Made by a program: the position numbers and the translations under genes. The notes under the pieces were generated by a model. That model was not told the origin of the DNA, ran no database searches, and saw only the letters and a program-made list of their open reading frames with translations. Shown here piece after piece: positions 1 through 8,010 of a DNA stretch of 64,000 nt (its first letter is position 1; every line of letters begins with the position of its first letter). The stretch lies in NCBI RefSeq assembly GCF_000429565.1, contig NZ_AUCC01000005.1, positions 1 to 64,000 of the forward strand. Reading direction: 5' to 3'. Source of the DNA: Arsenophonus nasoniae DSM 15247. GTDB lineage: Bacteria > Pseudomonadota > Gammaproteobacteria > Enterobacterales > Enterobacteriaceae.

Positions 1-845
1 ACGCCAATTCCTATAAGCTGAACACCACCAAGAAATAGTATTGATACTAATAGTGACGGATAGCCTGGCACGGGATTATCCCATATCAGCTTATCAATGA
101 TCATCCACCCACCGTACACAAATGAAAGCGTGGCAACAAATAAGCCGATATATGTCCACATACGGAGTGGGAAGGTAGAGAAGCTGGTTATACCTTCAAG
201 TGCAAGATTCCACAATTTCCAGCCATTAAATTTTGATTTTCCAGCAACACGTTCAGAACGGGTATATTCTACTATATCTACATTGCCACCAACCCAAGAA
301 AGCAAACCTTTCATAAATAAATTTCGCTCGGGTAAAAGTTTAATATTTTCGACGCTAGCACGAGACATCAAACGAAAGTCGCCCACGTTTTCTTCAATCT
401 TTGGCGTGCTGATTTTGTTGTGTAATTTATAAAACCATTGGGCAGTTTTGCGCTTTAACACGCCGTCAGTAGAGCGATCTATTCTTTTTGCAAGCACTAC
501 ATCAGCGCCGTTTTGCCATTTTTCTATTAACAAGGGGATAACTTCTATTGGGTCTTGTAAGTCCACATCGATGGGGATTACTGCATCGCCTGTCGCGTAA
601 TCGATACCAGCAAAAAGGGCGGGCTCTTTTCCAAAATTACGAGTAAATGACAATGGTATGACGAGAGGGTCGGAAACAGCAAGCGCGTTGATAATTGATT
701 CTGTTGCGTCCTTGCTTCCATCGTTGATGAAAACTATCTCAACTTCATGCTGTTTTAATTCGTTGAATTCACGAACCGCTTTATAAAAAATAGGTACAGC
801 TTCCTCTTCATTAAATACCGGAACAATTAGTGAAATTTTCAACAT
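1..845 (-). CDS. gtrB: Bactoprenol glucosyltransferase GtrB (3' end outside window)
   Basis: This is a family 2 glycosyltransferase that moves glucose from UDP-glucose to undecaprenyl phosphate at the inner membrane, the first step of O-antigen glucosylation. The N-terminus reads [14 protein letters not shown], followed by the GT2 signature INDGSKD and an acceptor-side DVDLQDP motif near residue 100. A hydrophobic segment begins around residue 230, as expected of the GtrB membrane anchors. About 281 codons are visible and the frame is still open at position 1; family members have about 305-320 residues, so only the last membrane helix is missing. The start overlaps the end of gtrA by 7 bases, which indicates a gtrA-gtrB operon. 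Such operons are typical of serotype-converting prophages, and the third, serotype-specific gene should lie beyond the window. Family assignment is confident; donor and acceptor are inferred from the family. Confidence 0.9.
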   Translation of the reverse strand, partial: MLKISLIVPVFNEEEAVPIFYKAVREFNELKQHEVEIVFINDGSKDATESIINALAVSDPLVIPLSFTRNFGKEPALFAGIDYATGDAVIPIDVDLQDPIEVIPLLIEKWQNGADVVLAKRIDRSTDGVLKRKTAQWFYKLHNKISTPKIEENVGDFRLMSRASVENIKLLPERNLFMKGLLSWVGGNVDIVEYTRSERVAGKSKFNGWKLWNLALEGITSFSTFPLRMWTYIGLFVATLSFVYGGWMIIDKLIWDNPVPGYPSLLVSILFLGGVQLIGIG

Positions 846-1234
846 TCAATGTCCTTGAATACAACAAATTTTGAATATAAAAACCCTAAAACAAAACTAA
901 TAGCCGAAAAAATAACTAATGTAAAAATTGGTTCACAATTAAATCTGTCAGCAATAAAACCGATAAAATAACTTATAATTCCCATAAATATGACAAAAGA
1001 AATATATCTTTTTCTCGTCGCTTTTTTGCGGAAAGTAAATCTTGCATTAGCGAAGAAAGAGAACGTGACAGCAAAACTGAAAGCAAAAAAATTGCAGGAT
1101 GCCTGCTGAAAGTTCAAAAAGTGAATCAGAAAAACAAAAACAAGCCAATGGATTAAAGTGTTTATCACTCCAACAGAAAAATACTTAACCAGTAATTCAA
1201 TAAATTTGTTGTTTCTGTTAATCATTTTTTTCAC
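839..1234 (-). CDS. gtrA: GtrA-family bactoprenol-linked glucose flippase
   Basis: This 131-residue, very hydrophobic protein has four predicted membrane helices (about residues 13-36, 42-63, 77-97 and 103-125), the layout of the GtrA/DPMS flippase family. Typical features are [14 protein letters not shown] near the start and FxxNARFTFR after helix 2. GtrA is thought to flip undecaprenyl-phosphate-glucose across the inner membrane so the periplasmic glucosyltransferase can use it. It lies directly upstream of gtrB and overlaps it. Its very low G+C content and its position beside a phage antirepressor fit a laterally acquired lysogenic-conversion module. Confidence 0.88.
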   Translation of the reverse strand: MKKMINRNNKFIELLVKYFSVGVINTLIHWLVFVFLIHFLNFQQASCNFFAFSFAVTFSFFANARFTFRKKATRKRYISFVIFMGIISYFIGFIADRFNCEPIFTLVIFSAISFVLGFLYSKFVVFKDIEC

Positions 1235-1275
1235 TATGCTTAATGACTCAGACTAAATCGGTATTTGCTACGTTT

Positions 1276-1431
1276 TTACAGCACCTCGCCTATCTCTTTC
1301 GATTTTTTCTCAGCCTCGAAAAATCCGTGGACGATTTCACCGTCTGGGAATCGCCACGCGTCCCCTGTTCCATTTACGAGTCTTGCCATCCAGACTTCGC
1401 CGTTTTTGTTGCTTCAATTTTCTGTAACCAT
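1276..1431 (-). pseudogene. Small phage-type ORF interrupted by an in-frame TGA
   Basis: On the minus strand an ATG at 1431 gives five codons (MVTEN), an in-frame TGA at 1416-1414, then an open stretch of 45 codons to a TAA at 1276-1278. The part after the stop is rich in charged residues and reads like real protein (for example GEVWMARLVNG and GEIVHGFFEAEKK). A possible restart is the ATG at 1389, giving 37 residues. It lies between the antirepressor and gtrA on the same strand, so it was probably a small gene of the same phage operon. I do not recognise the family. It could be a decayed gene or a short protein translated from 1389. Confidence 0.4.
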
Positions 1432-1473
1432 TATTGACCCGTAAACAAACAGCCCTATCACAGGGGCATCATA

Positions 1474-2232
1474 TTAGCAGCGTTGGAGGAAGTGGGTCAA
1501 TTCCGCTTTATGCCAGTTTGATAGCGCACCATTTAACATTAGCTGGTTATCCTGTGTAGTCTGAGATAACAAAGTTTCAATCTCAGCGATAACTCTATCT
1601 GCATTCTCACGTTTGCGAATAATGCGCTTAATCGCTGTTTTTTCAGCATCGGCTATTACATCTTGAAGCGCTTCCGTGACATGCCAGATACGCTCACATT
1701 CAGAAGCGATAGAAGGGACTAGCCGGACTTCCATAGGATAAGGTGAGGGAATGCCGGTGACTTCTCTCAATGCATACCAGATAGCATTATTCCATGCATC
1801 TCTGAAACGAAAGTTTTGCGTCATTAATGCAATGATACGAGCGAGATTTTGGTTATCTTTATTGCTGAACTTTTCATGAGCTTCGGGTGTGGGCTGAGGA
1901 TTACCAGCTTCCTTGTCTAATATATCCAGCACCCATTTCCTGAATTCTTTTGCTACTGGAGTACGCGCAAACATGGCAACAAGGTGAGCACCACGTAGGG
2001 AGAACATGCGGGTATTGAGTTCGCGCAAACTATTGTTTATTCCGTTGGTACTCGTTTTGAGTACCAATGACATAGCTTCTGTAAATTCATCATAATGCTT
2101 GTTATAAATCATCGTAACAGCTTTAGGATTGGCATATTCCAAGGCTTTGGCCAATTGTGACGATGTAAACCAAATGTGCCCTTTATAAGTTATAGTTTCA
2201 AGCTTGGTGCTACGGAAAATAAGAGTCGTCAT
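1474..2232 (-). CDS. BRO-N domain phage antirepressor
   Basis: The first 110 residues carry a BRO-N domain, recognised by ITYKGHIWFTSSQLAKALEY, the variable centre, and the end motif FSLRGAHLVAMFARTPVAKEFRKWVLDIL. This domain is found in DNA-binding antirepressors of phages and large DNA viruses. The C-terminal 130 residues are helical and charged (ASECERIWHVTEALQDVIADAEKTAIKR) and probably mediate protein contacts; I do not recognise this half. Such proteins inactivate a phage repressor and so favour lytic growth. The start at 2232 has a good ribosome site (GGAGG at 2246-2242, 9 bases away) that could be masked by leader pairing. The gene is preceded by a C4-like RNA and followed by gtrAB. 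Its role here is inferred from family and context. Confidence 0.85.
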   Translation of the reverse strand: MTTLIFRSTKLETITYKGHIWFTSSQLAKALEYANPKAVTMIYNKHYDEFTEAMSLVLKTSTNGINNSLRELNTRMFSLRGAHLVAMFARTPVAKEFRKWVLDILDKEAGNPQPTPEAHEKFSNKDNQNLARIIALMTQNFRFRDAWNNAIWYALREVTGIPSPYPMEVRLVPSIASECERIWHVTEALQDVIADAEKTAIKRIIRKRENADRVIAEIETLLSQTTQDNQLMLNGALSNWHKAELTHFLQRC

Positions 2233-2241
2233 AATGATCGA

Positions 2242-2397
2242 CCTCCAATGGTAATCTGAAATTATTCACCACTTAGAGACGCGAACCTCATGGGTGGTGG
2301 ACGGAACGGAGTTCGCATTACCGGGATTACCATCCGGCCAGCTTTTCAGCTGCACCATCCAGTCCACCGTTGAAAGGTGTAGCTAGATTACGACATT
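2242..2397 (-). promoter_or_regulatory. Structured leader of the antirepressor mRNA with alternative pairings
   Basis: The leader contains ATGGTAATC (2333-2325), an exact 9-base complement of GATTACCAT (2256-2248), which sits just before the GGAGG ribosome site of the antirepressor. The same leader segment, extended to 2311 (through GGTAATC and ATGCGAA), is also complementary with interruptions to a stretch of the upstream C4-like RNA (TTCGCAT plus GATTACC). A second long-range pair is GGTGGAC near 2370 with GTCCACC near 2295. This layout would allow the upstream RNA to change access to the ribosome site. The pairings are seen in the sequence; the switch is inferred from the P1/P7 C4-ant system. 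Confidence 0.55.
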
Positions 2398-2475
2398 AAA
2401 AAACACGCTCGCAGCGTGTACATGTCGCGGTAATCACGGCAGGATGCGAATCCCGACACCTGATTTATCAGGTGC
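2398..2475 (-). ncRNA. C4-like antisense RNA of the antirepressor operon
   Basis: A predicted transcript of about 78 bases starts just after a sigma-70 promoter. It opens with a hairpin (CACCTGA / TCAGGTG, 2474-2457), contains an antisense segment (TTCGCAT...GATTACC, about 2448-2427), and ends in a hairpin with a T run (ACACGCT / AGCGTGT, 2419-2403, then TTTT). The size and the position directly upstream of an antirepressor agree with the roughly 77-base C4 RNA of phages P1 and P7, which is cut from the leader of the ant transcript and blocks ant translation. I judged this by structure and context, without a covariance-model search. Confidence 0.6.
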
Positions 2476-2481
2476 AAGTAA

Positions 2482-2511
2482 ACTATAGCGCATGATTTCT
2501 TCTTTCGTCAA
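2482..2511 (-). promoter_or_regulatory. Sigma-70 promoter of the C4-like RNA/antirepressor transcript
   Basis: On the minus strand there is a -35 box TTGACG (2511-2506) and a -10 box TATAGT (2487-2482), separated by 18 bases. The predicted start is near 2475, exactly at the first hairpin of the C4-like RNA. Confidence 0.6.
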
Positions 2512-2543
2512 TGGGTATTTTGTGGTTATAATTGCGTGGTAAT

Positions 2544-2619
2544 GGCTTATTAGCTCAGTTGGTAGAGCAGTGGACTCTTAATCCATCGGTCGCAGGTTCG
2601 AGCCCTGCATAGCCCACCA
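2544..2619 (+). tRNA. tRNA-Lys, anticodon CTT
   Basis: The gene is 76 bases long with encoded CCA. The D arm is GCTC/GAGC (2553-2568), the anticodon stem is GTGGA/TCCAT (2570-2586), and the loop CTCTTAA gives anticodon CTT at 2577-2579, reading AAG. The T arm is GCAGG-TTCGAGC-CCTGC (2592-2608). The acceptor stem GGCTTAT/ATAGCCC has a C-C mismatch at pair 3-70 and a T-G wobble at pair 4-69. E. coli has only TTT-anticodon tRNA-Lys genes. The gene stands alone inside a phage-like island, so it may be a prophage tRNA. Whether it is charged as lysine is not provable from sequence alone. Confidence 0.85.
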
Positions 2620-2639
2620 CTAGTTGTTATTCACACTAG

Positions 2640-2786
2640 TTAGCTTGTTGCTGCTTCCATTTCGGCAACAAGAATTTCCTCAAATTTTCTAATCGTTTTA
2701 TCATTGTATCGAAATGTTTCAACCTGCTTGTTACTGTAGAGCGATTTATCGAGATAGGTATCGCTATACTCTTTAATTTTTAGTAA
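2640..2786 (-). pseudogene. Remnant: C-terminal end of an unknown protein
   Basis: An open frame of 48 codons ends at a TAA (2642-2640) and includes protein-like sequence such as EYSDTYLDKSLYSNKQVETF and KFEEILVAEMEAATS. A stop codon lies directly upstream (TAG, 2789-2787) and there is no start codon or ribosome site, so this looks like the tail of a gene that has lost its beginning. It lies between the tRNA and the 3' end of ssrA, the usual place for integration scars. I do not recognise the family. Confidence 0.35.
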
Positions 2787-2906
2787 CTAACTTTCACGTG
2801 CATTTAAAGTGCACTTTCAAGTCCAATTGTTGTCATATCGATGTCAACTTAATTTTTATAACTTCCTGTTTTTAAAACTATTGTCCTACTGCTGACCATG
2901 TAAATT

Positions 2907-3270
2907 TGGTGGAGCTGGCGGGAGTTGAACCCGCGTCCGAAATTTCTACATCCTCGGTACTACATGCTTAGTCTAGTCTTTACATTCGCCAGCTAGCTGT
3001 GGACAGACACACTACTAACAGACTAGCCTGATTAAGTTTAACGCTTCAACCCCAAGCTAGGCATCCACGCGATCTCTTTTAGGTTTGACCTCTCTTGATC
3101 CCCGTCCTAAGAGCGGAGGCTAGGGAGAGAGGGCTCTGCGCAGGTTATTAAGCTGCTAGAGCGTAGTTATCGTCGTTTGCGACTATTTTTTTGCGGCTTT
3201 TTACGAGGCCAACCGCCCCTCGGCATGCACCTTGGGTTTCGCAAATCCCGTCGAATCCAGAATCAGCCCC
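2907..3270 (-). ncRNA. ssrA: tmRNA (transfer-messenger RNA)
   Basis: tmRNA rescues ribosomes stalled on broken mRNAs and tags the unfinished protein for proteolysis. The 364-base gene starts with GGGGCTGATTCTGGATTCGA at 3270 and ends with the T arm GGGTTCAACTCCC and encoded ACCA at 2907, giving an alanine-tRNA-like domain. The tag frame (3180-3148) encodes ANDDNYALAA followed by two TAA codons; E. coli has ANDENYALAA, so position 4 is changed from Glu to Asp while the protease-recognised LAA end is intact. smpB, encoding its partner protein, is immediately upstream. The 3' end is a well-known integration site, which fits the phage-like DNA that follows. Confidence 0.97.
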
Positions 3271-3326
3271 AAGTTGATTAATCAATTATATCAGAAAAAA
3301 ACTTAATAATGCTAGCACTTAGCTCA

Positions 3327-3809
3327 TTAACGGCCAGCATTTTTCATAATTCTTGCTTTGTCTAACTTCCATTCGCGCTCTTTAATGTCTGAACGCTTGT
3401 CATGCTCTTTTTTACCCTTGGCGACACCAATTTTGACTTTACACCAGGCATTTTTCCAGTAAAGGGATAATGCTACCGCTGTGTGTCCTTCGCGATTGAT
3501 TTTACCAAACAGGGAATCAAGTTCACGCTGATTTAACAATAACTTTCGGGTACGCATTGGATCACACACCACATGGGAAGAAGCTACATTTAGTGGGGTA
3601 ATTGTTGCGCCAAAAAGATATGCCTCACCCTCTTTCAGTAAAACATAACTGTCACTAATATTGGCTTTGCCTGCACGTAGTGCTTTAACTTCCCAACCTT
3701 GCAAAGCTAAGCCCGCCTCGATTTCTTCATTGATGAAGTATTCATGGCGCGCTCTTGTATTTAGCGTAATCGTTGCCGAACCAGGCTTATGTGCTTTTTT
3801 CTTTGTCAT
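3327..3809 (-). CDS. smpB: SsrA-binding protein SmpB
   Basis: SmpB binds the tRNA-like part of tmRNA and delivers it to stalled ribosomes, acting as codon-anticodon mimic in the decoding centre. The 160-residue protein has the usual length and all family landmarks: [20 protein letters not shown] in the OB-fold barrel (about residues 26-46), [10 protein letters not shown], and the basic C-terminal tail [24 protein letters not shown] that folds into a helix in the ribosome. It lies 56 bases upstream of ssrA on the same strand and diverges from ratA, with a shared intergenic promoter region. Confidence 0.98.
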   Translation of the reverse strand: MTKKKAHKPGSATITLNTRARHEYFINEEIEAGLALQGWEVKALRAGKANISDSYVLLKEGEAYLFGATITPLNVASSHVVCDPMRTRKLLLNQRELDSLFGKINREGHTAVALSLYWKNAWCKVKIGVAKGKKEHDKRSDIKEREWKLDKARIMKNAGR

Positions 3810-3966
3810 AATTGGCGATTATACTGTATGTATCAATAAATGGCACGGTAAGGATCCATTATTTGGTGTTAAGTGAGCATTTATTAGGCTAAGTTGTCGG
3901 CCATAATTTTTATTTAAGTGTATTTCGATGTTATTATTGTTTTTGATTTATTTGGTGAGAATGGTT

Positions 3967-4401
3967 ATGCCGCAAATTAGTCGTTCTGCATTAGTGCCAT
4001 ATAGTGCGGAGAAAATGTACAATTTAGTCAATGATGTAGATTCATATCCGCAATTTTTGCCGGGTTGTGTGGGGAGTCGGGTGTTGAATTATGCTAATAA
4101 TGAAATGACCGCGTCAGTTGAGGTTGCTAAAGCAGGTATTAGTAAAACTTTTGTTACGCATAATATATTAAAAGATAATAAGAGTATAAAAATACAGTTG
4201 GTAAAAGGGCCATTTCGTAAGTTAATGGGTAATTGGTTATTTACACCATTAAATGAAAATGCCTGTAAGGTTGAGTTATACCTTGATTTTGAATTTACTA
4301 ATAAACTGATCGAATTGGCTTTTGGTCGCATTTTTAAAGAGCTGGCTGGAAATATGGTGCAAGCTTTTACTCAACGTGCGCACGAGGTTTATCGTGGCTG
4401 A
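3967..4401 (+). CDS. ratA: RatA, START-domain ubiquinone-binding/ribosome association protein
   Basis: This 144-residue protein is closely similar to E. coli RatA (YfjG), a START/polyketide-cyclase-fold protein of the Coq10 family. It was reported to block 70S ribosome association and, in other bacteria, to act in quinone-dependent respiration. Clear landmarks are [20 protein letters not shown], the [12 protein letters not shown] turn, and the C-terminal helix [19 protein letters not shown]. The frame is open further upstream, but the start at 3967 is chosen because GGTGAG (3954-3959) lies 7 bases before it and the protein then begins like its homologues. It overlaps ratB by 8 bases. Confidence 0.94.
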   Translation: MPQISRSALVPYSAEKMYNLVNDVDSYPQFLPGCVGSRVLNYANNEMTASVEVAKAGISKTFVTHNILKDNKSIKIQLVKGPFRKLMGNWLFTPLNENACKVELYLDFEFTNKLIELAFGRIFKELAGNMVQAFTQRAHEVYRG

Positions 4402-4684
4402 TATAAATATTGAAGTGGTTTTTGCATTGCCAGATAGGCAGTTTCTGTTGCACGTCAAGCTAGCGGAAGGCGCAACTGTTGAAGAGGCGATTGTGCAATC
4501 AGGTATTTTGTCGCTTCGTGATGACATTGATTTAAGTAAAAATAAAGTGGGTATTTATAGTCGACCCGCTAAATTATCCGATATTTTATCTGATGGTGAT
4601 CGGGTTGAAATTTATCGTCCGTTACTGGCTGATCCGAAAGAGATACGCCGTAAGCGGGCAGAAAAAGCCAAACAAAAATCTTAA
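4394..4684 (+). CDS. ratB: RatB, RnfH-family ubiquitin-like protein
   Basis: This 96-residue protein belongs to the RnfH family with a beta-grasp, ubiquitin-like fold. The conserved parts are [51 protein letters not shown] and the basic tail [14 protein letters not shown]. Its function is not firmly known; the constant pairing with ratA suggests a shared role. The start is taken as GTG 4394, behind GAGG at 4384-4387 and inside the end of ratA, which implies translational coupling. A longer frame reaches back to 4322 but would lie deep within ratA. Confidence 0.9.
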   Translation: MADINIEVVFALPDRQFLLHVKLAEGATVEEAIVQSGILSLRDDIDLSKNKVGIYSRPAKLSDILSDGDRVEIYRPLLADPKEIRRKRAEKAKQKS

Positions 4685-4709
4685 TAACGTATTTGTAATC
4701 AACTAGAGT

Positions 4710-4743
4710 GACCGCCAATTGAGTTGTTGCCTCATTGGCGGTC
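4710..4743. terminator. Hairpin between convergent ratB and bamE
   Basis: GACCGCCAAT (4710-4719) pairs perfectly with ATTGGCGGTC (4734-4743) across a 14-base loop. It lies between two genes that end facing each other. There is no clean T run on either side, so its role as a bidirectional terminator is inferred mainly from position. Confidence 0.45.
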
Positions 4744-4786
4744 TATTGATAGTTTTTAAATAAATATCAATAGCGTTGGGTAGATG

Positions 4787-5149
4787 CTACATGAGCGTTG
4801 ATGCTTTTTGGGCTGCTAAGCTATCGTTATTTTTGATATCGACTAAAATACCATTTTGATCAAAAGTGAGGGTTAATGTTTGCTGTTTAACCTCTTCATG
4901 CCCTGGTTGTTGACGGAAAATATAATACCAAACTTGCTGGCCAAACGGATCCTTTAGCATGGGTGTGCCTAATGTATAGGCGACTTGCTGTTGAGTCATT
5001 CCTTTCTGGATTTTTGCAACATCACTGGTAGAAAGATAGTTGCCTTGATTAATGTCAGGACGGTAAACAAGCCGTTCTGCCATAGAACAACCCGCTGTTA
5101 AAACAACAGACAACGCAGCAGCAATTAACAGTTTACAACGCATGGTCAT
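4787..5149 (-). CDS. bamE: Outer membrane assembly lipoprotein BamE
   Basis: BamE (SmpA) is a small lipoprotein of the BAM complex, which folds beta-barrel proteins into the outer membrane. The signal peptide ends in the lipobox LTAGC, with the lipidated cysteine about residue 21. The mature part shows the family core [47 protein letters not shown] and [15 protein letters not shown] 5149 and ATG 5143 are both possible; the second matches the E. coli N-terminus MRCK, while AGGA is 4 bases before the first and 10 before the second. It follows recN on the same strand. Confidence 0.95.
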   Translation of the reverse strand: MTMRCKLLIAAALSVVLTAGCSMAERLVYRPDINQGNYLSTSDVAKIQKGMTQQQVAYTLGTPMLKDPFGQQVWYYIFRQQPGHEEVKQQTLTLTFDQNGILVDIKNNDSLAAQKASTLM

Positions 5150-5256
5150 ATATTCCTTTGAGAGTCAGAATATCGATAATAATCGACATTGATGAAATTG
5201 AAAACCTTTCCTCATTTTTCTATGAGCCATAATATACAATAAAGTTGAGGATGTTT

Positions 5257-6918
5257 TTAAGCAGCAAGTAGATCTTTTGCGCTAGCTAGGATGTTTTTAG
5301 TGACTTCACTACCACCCAGTAAACGGGCAATTTCTTGTAAGCGGTTTTTTTTATCTAATAATTGCATTTGCGTTTCTGTTTCACAACCATTAGTTTGTTT
5401 GCTCACATAAAAATGGTGATGACCACACGCTGCAACTTGAGGTAAATGGGTAACGCACATAACCTGAGTTGAATTGCCTAATTCACGTAAGAGTTTTCCA
5501 ACCACCGCTGCGGTGGGGCCACTAATACCCACATCAACTTCATCGAAAATAAGGGCAGGCGTATCCATTTTTTTGGCTGTTATCACTTGTATGGCCAGTG
5601 CGATACGTGAAAGTTCACCACCTGAGGCAACTTTTATTAATGCTTGATGAGGTTGTCCCGGATTGGTTGTAACGTTGAACTCTACTTGGCTTGCACCATC
5701 AATTTGTAAATGTTCAGGATTAAAATTGACATCAACCGTAAAATAGCCATGCGGCATTGAAAGTTGATGCATACTGTTGGTGATTAATTGACTTAATTCA
5801 CTGGCATATTGTTGCCGTATTTGATGGAGTTTGCCGGCTATTTCTAATGCGTATTGATGTTGAGCTTCGACCTGAGTCGTTAAGTGGTCACAATCATCTT
5901 GTTGCTGATTAAGTTTTTCTTGTTCTGTCAGCAGTTGTTGATGTAATTCAAACAGTAATTCAGGGGCAACACGATGTTTGCGGGCTAAATTGACATATTT
6001 TGCGATGCGTTGTTCTAATTCAAATAGTTGGCTAGGATCTAGCTCAGTCCGGTCACCATAATGACGTAATTCATTACTCACTTCATGAATTTGGATCGAT
6101 GCTTCTTCAAGCATATCAAGTAAATGACTGAATTGATTACTTACCGAAGTAAGTTCATTAATCTCTTGCTTTACATGATTTAGCATACTGATAATATTTT
6201 GTTCTTCGTTGTCATTGAGAATTTGTAATGCATTTTGACTTAAGGAAAGAAATTGTTCACGATTGGCCAATTGCTTATATTCTTGTTCGAGTTTTTGATA
6301 TTCATCCGCTTGCGGTTTCAGTTCATCTAATTCTTTAAGATGATATTCAATAAGTTGTTGGCGTGATAGGCGTTCAGTGGCTTGCTGTTGAAATTTTGTT
6401 AATTCTTGACAGCTTTGATGCCAATTTTTCCAGGCCAGTTTCATTTCAGCTAAGGTAGCCGTTTGGTTGGCGTAAGTATCCAACAGATATTTTTGATGCT
6501 GATTATCTAATAGTAATTGGTGAGCGTGTTGGCCATGTATTTGAATAAGTAACGTCCCCAGTTCACGTAATTGGGATAAGGGAACTGCGGTGCCGTTAAT
6601 AAAACCGCGTGATCGTCCATCAGCCGTGATAGTTCTGCGCAACAAACATTCATTATGGTTATCTAATTGGTAATTTTTTAGCCAGTCTTGCGCTGAGGGA
6701 GTGTCAGTAAGGGAAAAATGGGCACAAATATCGGTACGAGAAGCACCAGGACGAACGATATTGGTATCAGCTCGGTTGCCTAAACATAAACCCAATGCAT
6801 CGATTGCGATTGATTTGCCAGCGCCTGTTTCGCCGGTAATGGTAGTCATACCGGGATAAAAATCAATTTCCAGTTTGCGGACAATGGCAAAATTATTGAT
6901 GGTTAATTGAATAAGCAT
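5257..6918 (-). CDS. recN: DNA repair ATPase RecN
   Basis: RecN is an SMC-like ATPase that acts early in recombinational repair of double-strand breaks in the cytoplasm. The 553-residue protein has an N-terminal half ABC domain with Walker A GETGAGKS near residue 30, a central coiled-coil region (about 150-370), and a C-terminal half with the ABC signature [13 protein letters not shown] and Walker [11 protein letters not shown]. The start at 6918 is preferred to the longer frame at 6945, because AGGAG lies 7 bases upstream and the protein then begins [13 protein letters not shown] as in E. coli. Two LexA boxes upstream show SOS control. Confidence 0.97.
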   Translation of the reverse strand: MLIQLTINNFAIVRKLEIDFYPGMTTITGETGAGKSIAIDALGLCLGNRADTNIVRPGASRTDICAHFSLTDTPSAQDWLKNYQLDNHNECLLRRTITADGRSRGFINGTAVPLSQLRELGTLLIQIHGQHAHQLLLDNQHQKYLLDTYANQTATLAEMKLAWKNWHQSCQELTKFQQQATERLSRQQLIEYHLKELDELKPQADEYQKLEQEYKQLANREQFLSLSQNALQILNDNEEQNIISMLNHVKQEINELTSVSNQFSHLLDMLEEASIQIHEVSNELRHYGDRTELDPSQLFELEQRIAKYVNLARKHRVAPELLFELHQQLLTEQEKLNQQQDDCDHLTTQVEAQHQYALEIAGKLHQIRQQYASELSQLITNSMHQLSMPHGYFTVDVNFNPEHLQIDGASQVEFNVTTNPGQPHQALIKVASGGELSRIALAIQVITAKKMDTPALIFDEVDVGISGPTAAVVGKLLRELGNSTQVMCVTHLPQVAACGHHHFYVSKQTNGCETETQMQLLDKKNRLQEIARLLGGSEVTKNILASAKDLLAA

Positions 6919-6945
6919 GTGCTTCTCCTGTATGTAAAAACACAA

Positions 6946-6983
6946 CTGTTAATAAATACAGTATAAACTGGTTTTTTATACAG
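6946..6983 (-). promoter_or_regulatory. Two LexA boxes controlling recN
   Basis: Two tandem SOS boxes lie 28-65 bases upstream of recN. The proximal one (6946-6961) reads CTGT-N8-ACAG exactly on the minus strand; the distal one (6968-6983) reads CTGT-N8-CCAG, one mismatch. The arrangement is nearly the same as in E. coli recN, where the boxes overlap the promoter. Confidence 0.88.
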
Positions 6984-7004
6984 TAAAGTAGTAATTAAAA
7001 AAAA

Positions 7005-7904
7005 TCAAAAGGTTTTCTTTGACCAGCCTAATTTTGAACTTAATGTATTGAAATAATTATAATCTTTTGGGTGGATGAGATTGAGTTTTTTATTACTTCG
7101 TTTGATTAAAACTTCATCATCATCTTGGATAGGTAAAATAATTTGGCTGTCACAGCTGATTTCATAATTGATGTTTTTTTGTCTAAATTTTAATTTAATA
7201 CTACTGTCACTGCTGATGACGAGTGGGCGCGATGAAAGGGTATGCGGAAACATTGGAACTAACGCGATAGCTTCAAGGTCAGGGGTGAGTATTGGGCCAC
7301 CGGCTGACAGTGAATAAGCGGTTGAGCCAGTCGGTGTAGTAATAATCAGTCCATCGGAACGTTGAGAAAAGGCAAAGCGGTCATCGATATAAACTTCAAA
7401 TTCGATCATATGAGCTACTTTTCCTGGGTGTAAAATGACTTCATTAATTGCCGTACTCATGCGTGGTTTGTGATTTTTTTTGCTGATCTGGGTTTCCAAT
7501 AAGAAGCGTTGCTCTTCATAGTAATGGCCAGCTAATACTTCTGTTAACTGTTGTAGCGCGTTATCTGGCCCAAGATCGGTTAAAAAACCAAGATTACCGC
7601 GATTGATGCCAATAACTTTATTTTCATAGCGGGATAGGACGCGAGCAGCGCCTAACATGTTACCGTCACCACCAACAACGATAATTAAATCAGCAGTTTT
7701 ACCAATGTCTGTTAATCTACCGATGGTGGCATTTTTTAACTTAAGCTGTTGGGCAATTTGTTGTTCAACAATAACTTTATATTTTTGCGCTCGTAGCCAG
7801 TTATAAAGTTGTTCATGAGTTGCCAAGGCCTCTGGATGTCTAGGGTGACCGACAATGCCAATATATTTAAATAATGCCTTTTTTGCTGCTTTTCCGGTCA
7901 GCAT
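7005..7904 (-). CDS. nadK: NAD kinase NadK
   Basis: NadK phosphorylates NAD with ATP to make NADP in the cytoplasm. The 299-residue protein shows the catalytic [11 protein letters not shown] loop near residue 80, [11 protein letters not shown], the NAD-binding [24 protein letters not shown] segment, and the C-terminal [13 protein letters not shown] region. It aligns with E. coli NadK along its whole length (292 residues) with only a few extra residues at the start. It is divergent from grpE, separated by about 100 bases carrying the heat-shock promoter of grpE. Confidence 0.97.
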   Translation of the reverse strand: MLTGKAAKKALFKYIGIVGHPRHPEALATHEQLYNWLRAQKYKVIVEQQIAQQLKLKNATIGRLTDIGKTADLIIVVGGDGNMLGAARVLSRYENKVIGINRGNLGFLTDLGPDNALQQLTEVLAGHYYEEQRFLLETQISKKNHKPRMSTAINEVILHPGKVAHMIEFEVYIDDRFAFSQRSDGLIITTPTGSTAYSLSAGGPILTPDLEAIALVPMFPHTLSSRPLVISSDSSIKLKFRQKNINYEISCDSQIILPIQDDDEVLIKRSNKKLNLIHPKDYNYFNTLSSKLGWSKKTF

Positions 7905-7936
7905 GGTTTATTTCCTCTTACAAGTTGGCGTGCTCT

Positions 7937-7965
7937 CTTGAATCCCAAACTTTTATCCCCATAAT
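7937..7965 (+). promoter_or_regulatory. Sigma-32 heat-shock promoter of grpE
   Basis: CTTGAA (7937-7942) and CCCCATAAT (7957-7965) are separated by 14 bases. This is an almost ideal match to the sigma-32 consensus (CTTGAA, 13-15 bases, CCCCATNT). It lies about 45 bases before the grpE start and supports heat induction. Confidence 0.88.
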
Positions 7966-8010
7966 AAGCTAATAATCTGGATTAATGCTAAAAAGAATGT
8001 GGAGATACTC

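Noticed and set aside
97-432. Plus-strand 111-codon frame
   Set aside because: It lies antisense to gtrB, whose minus-strand reading is clearly a GT2 glycosyltransferase.
1243-1437. Plus-strand 64-codon frame
   Set aside because: It overlaps the minus-strand phage ORF and has no ribosome site or recognisable sequence.
2907-3270. A second copy of the ssrA 3' end as an attachment site
   Set aside because: No such repeat was seen in 1-2900; any other copy must be outside the window.
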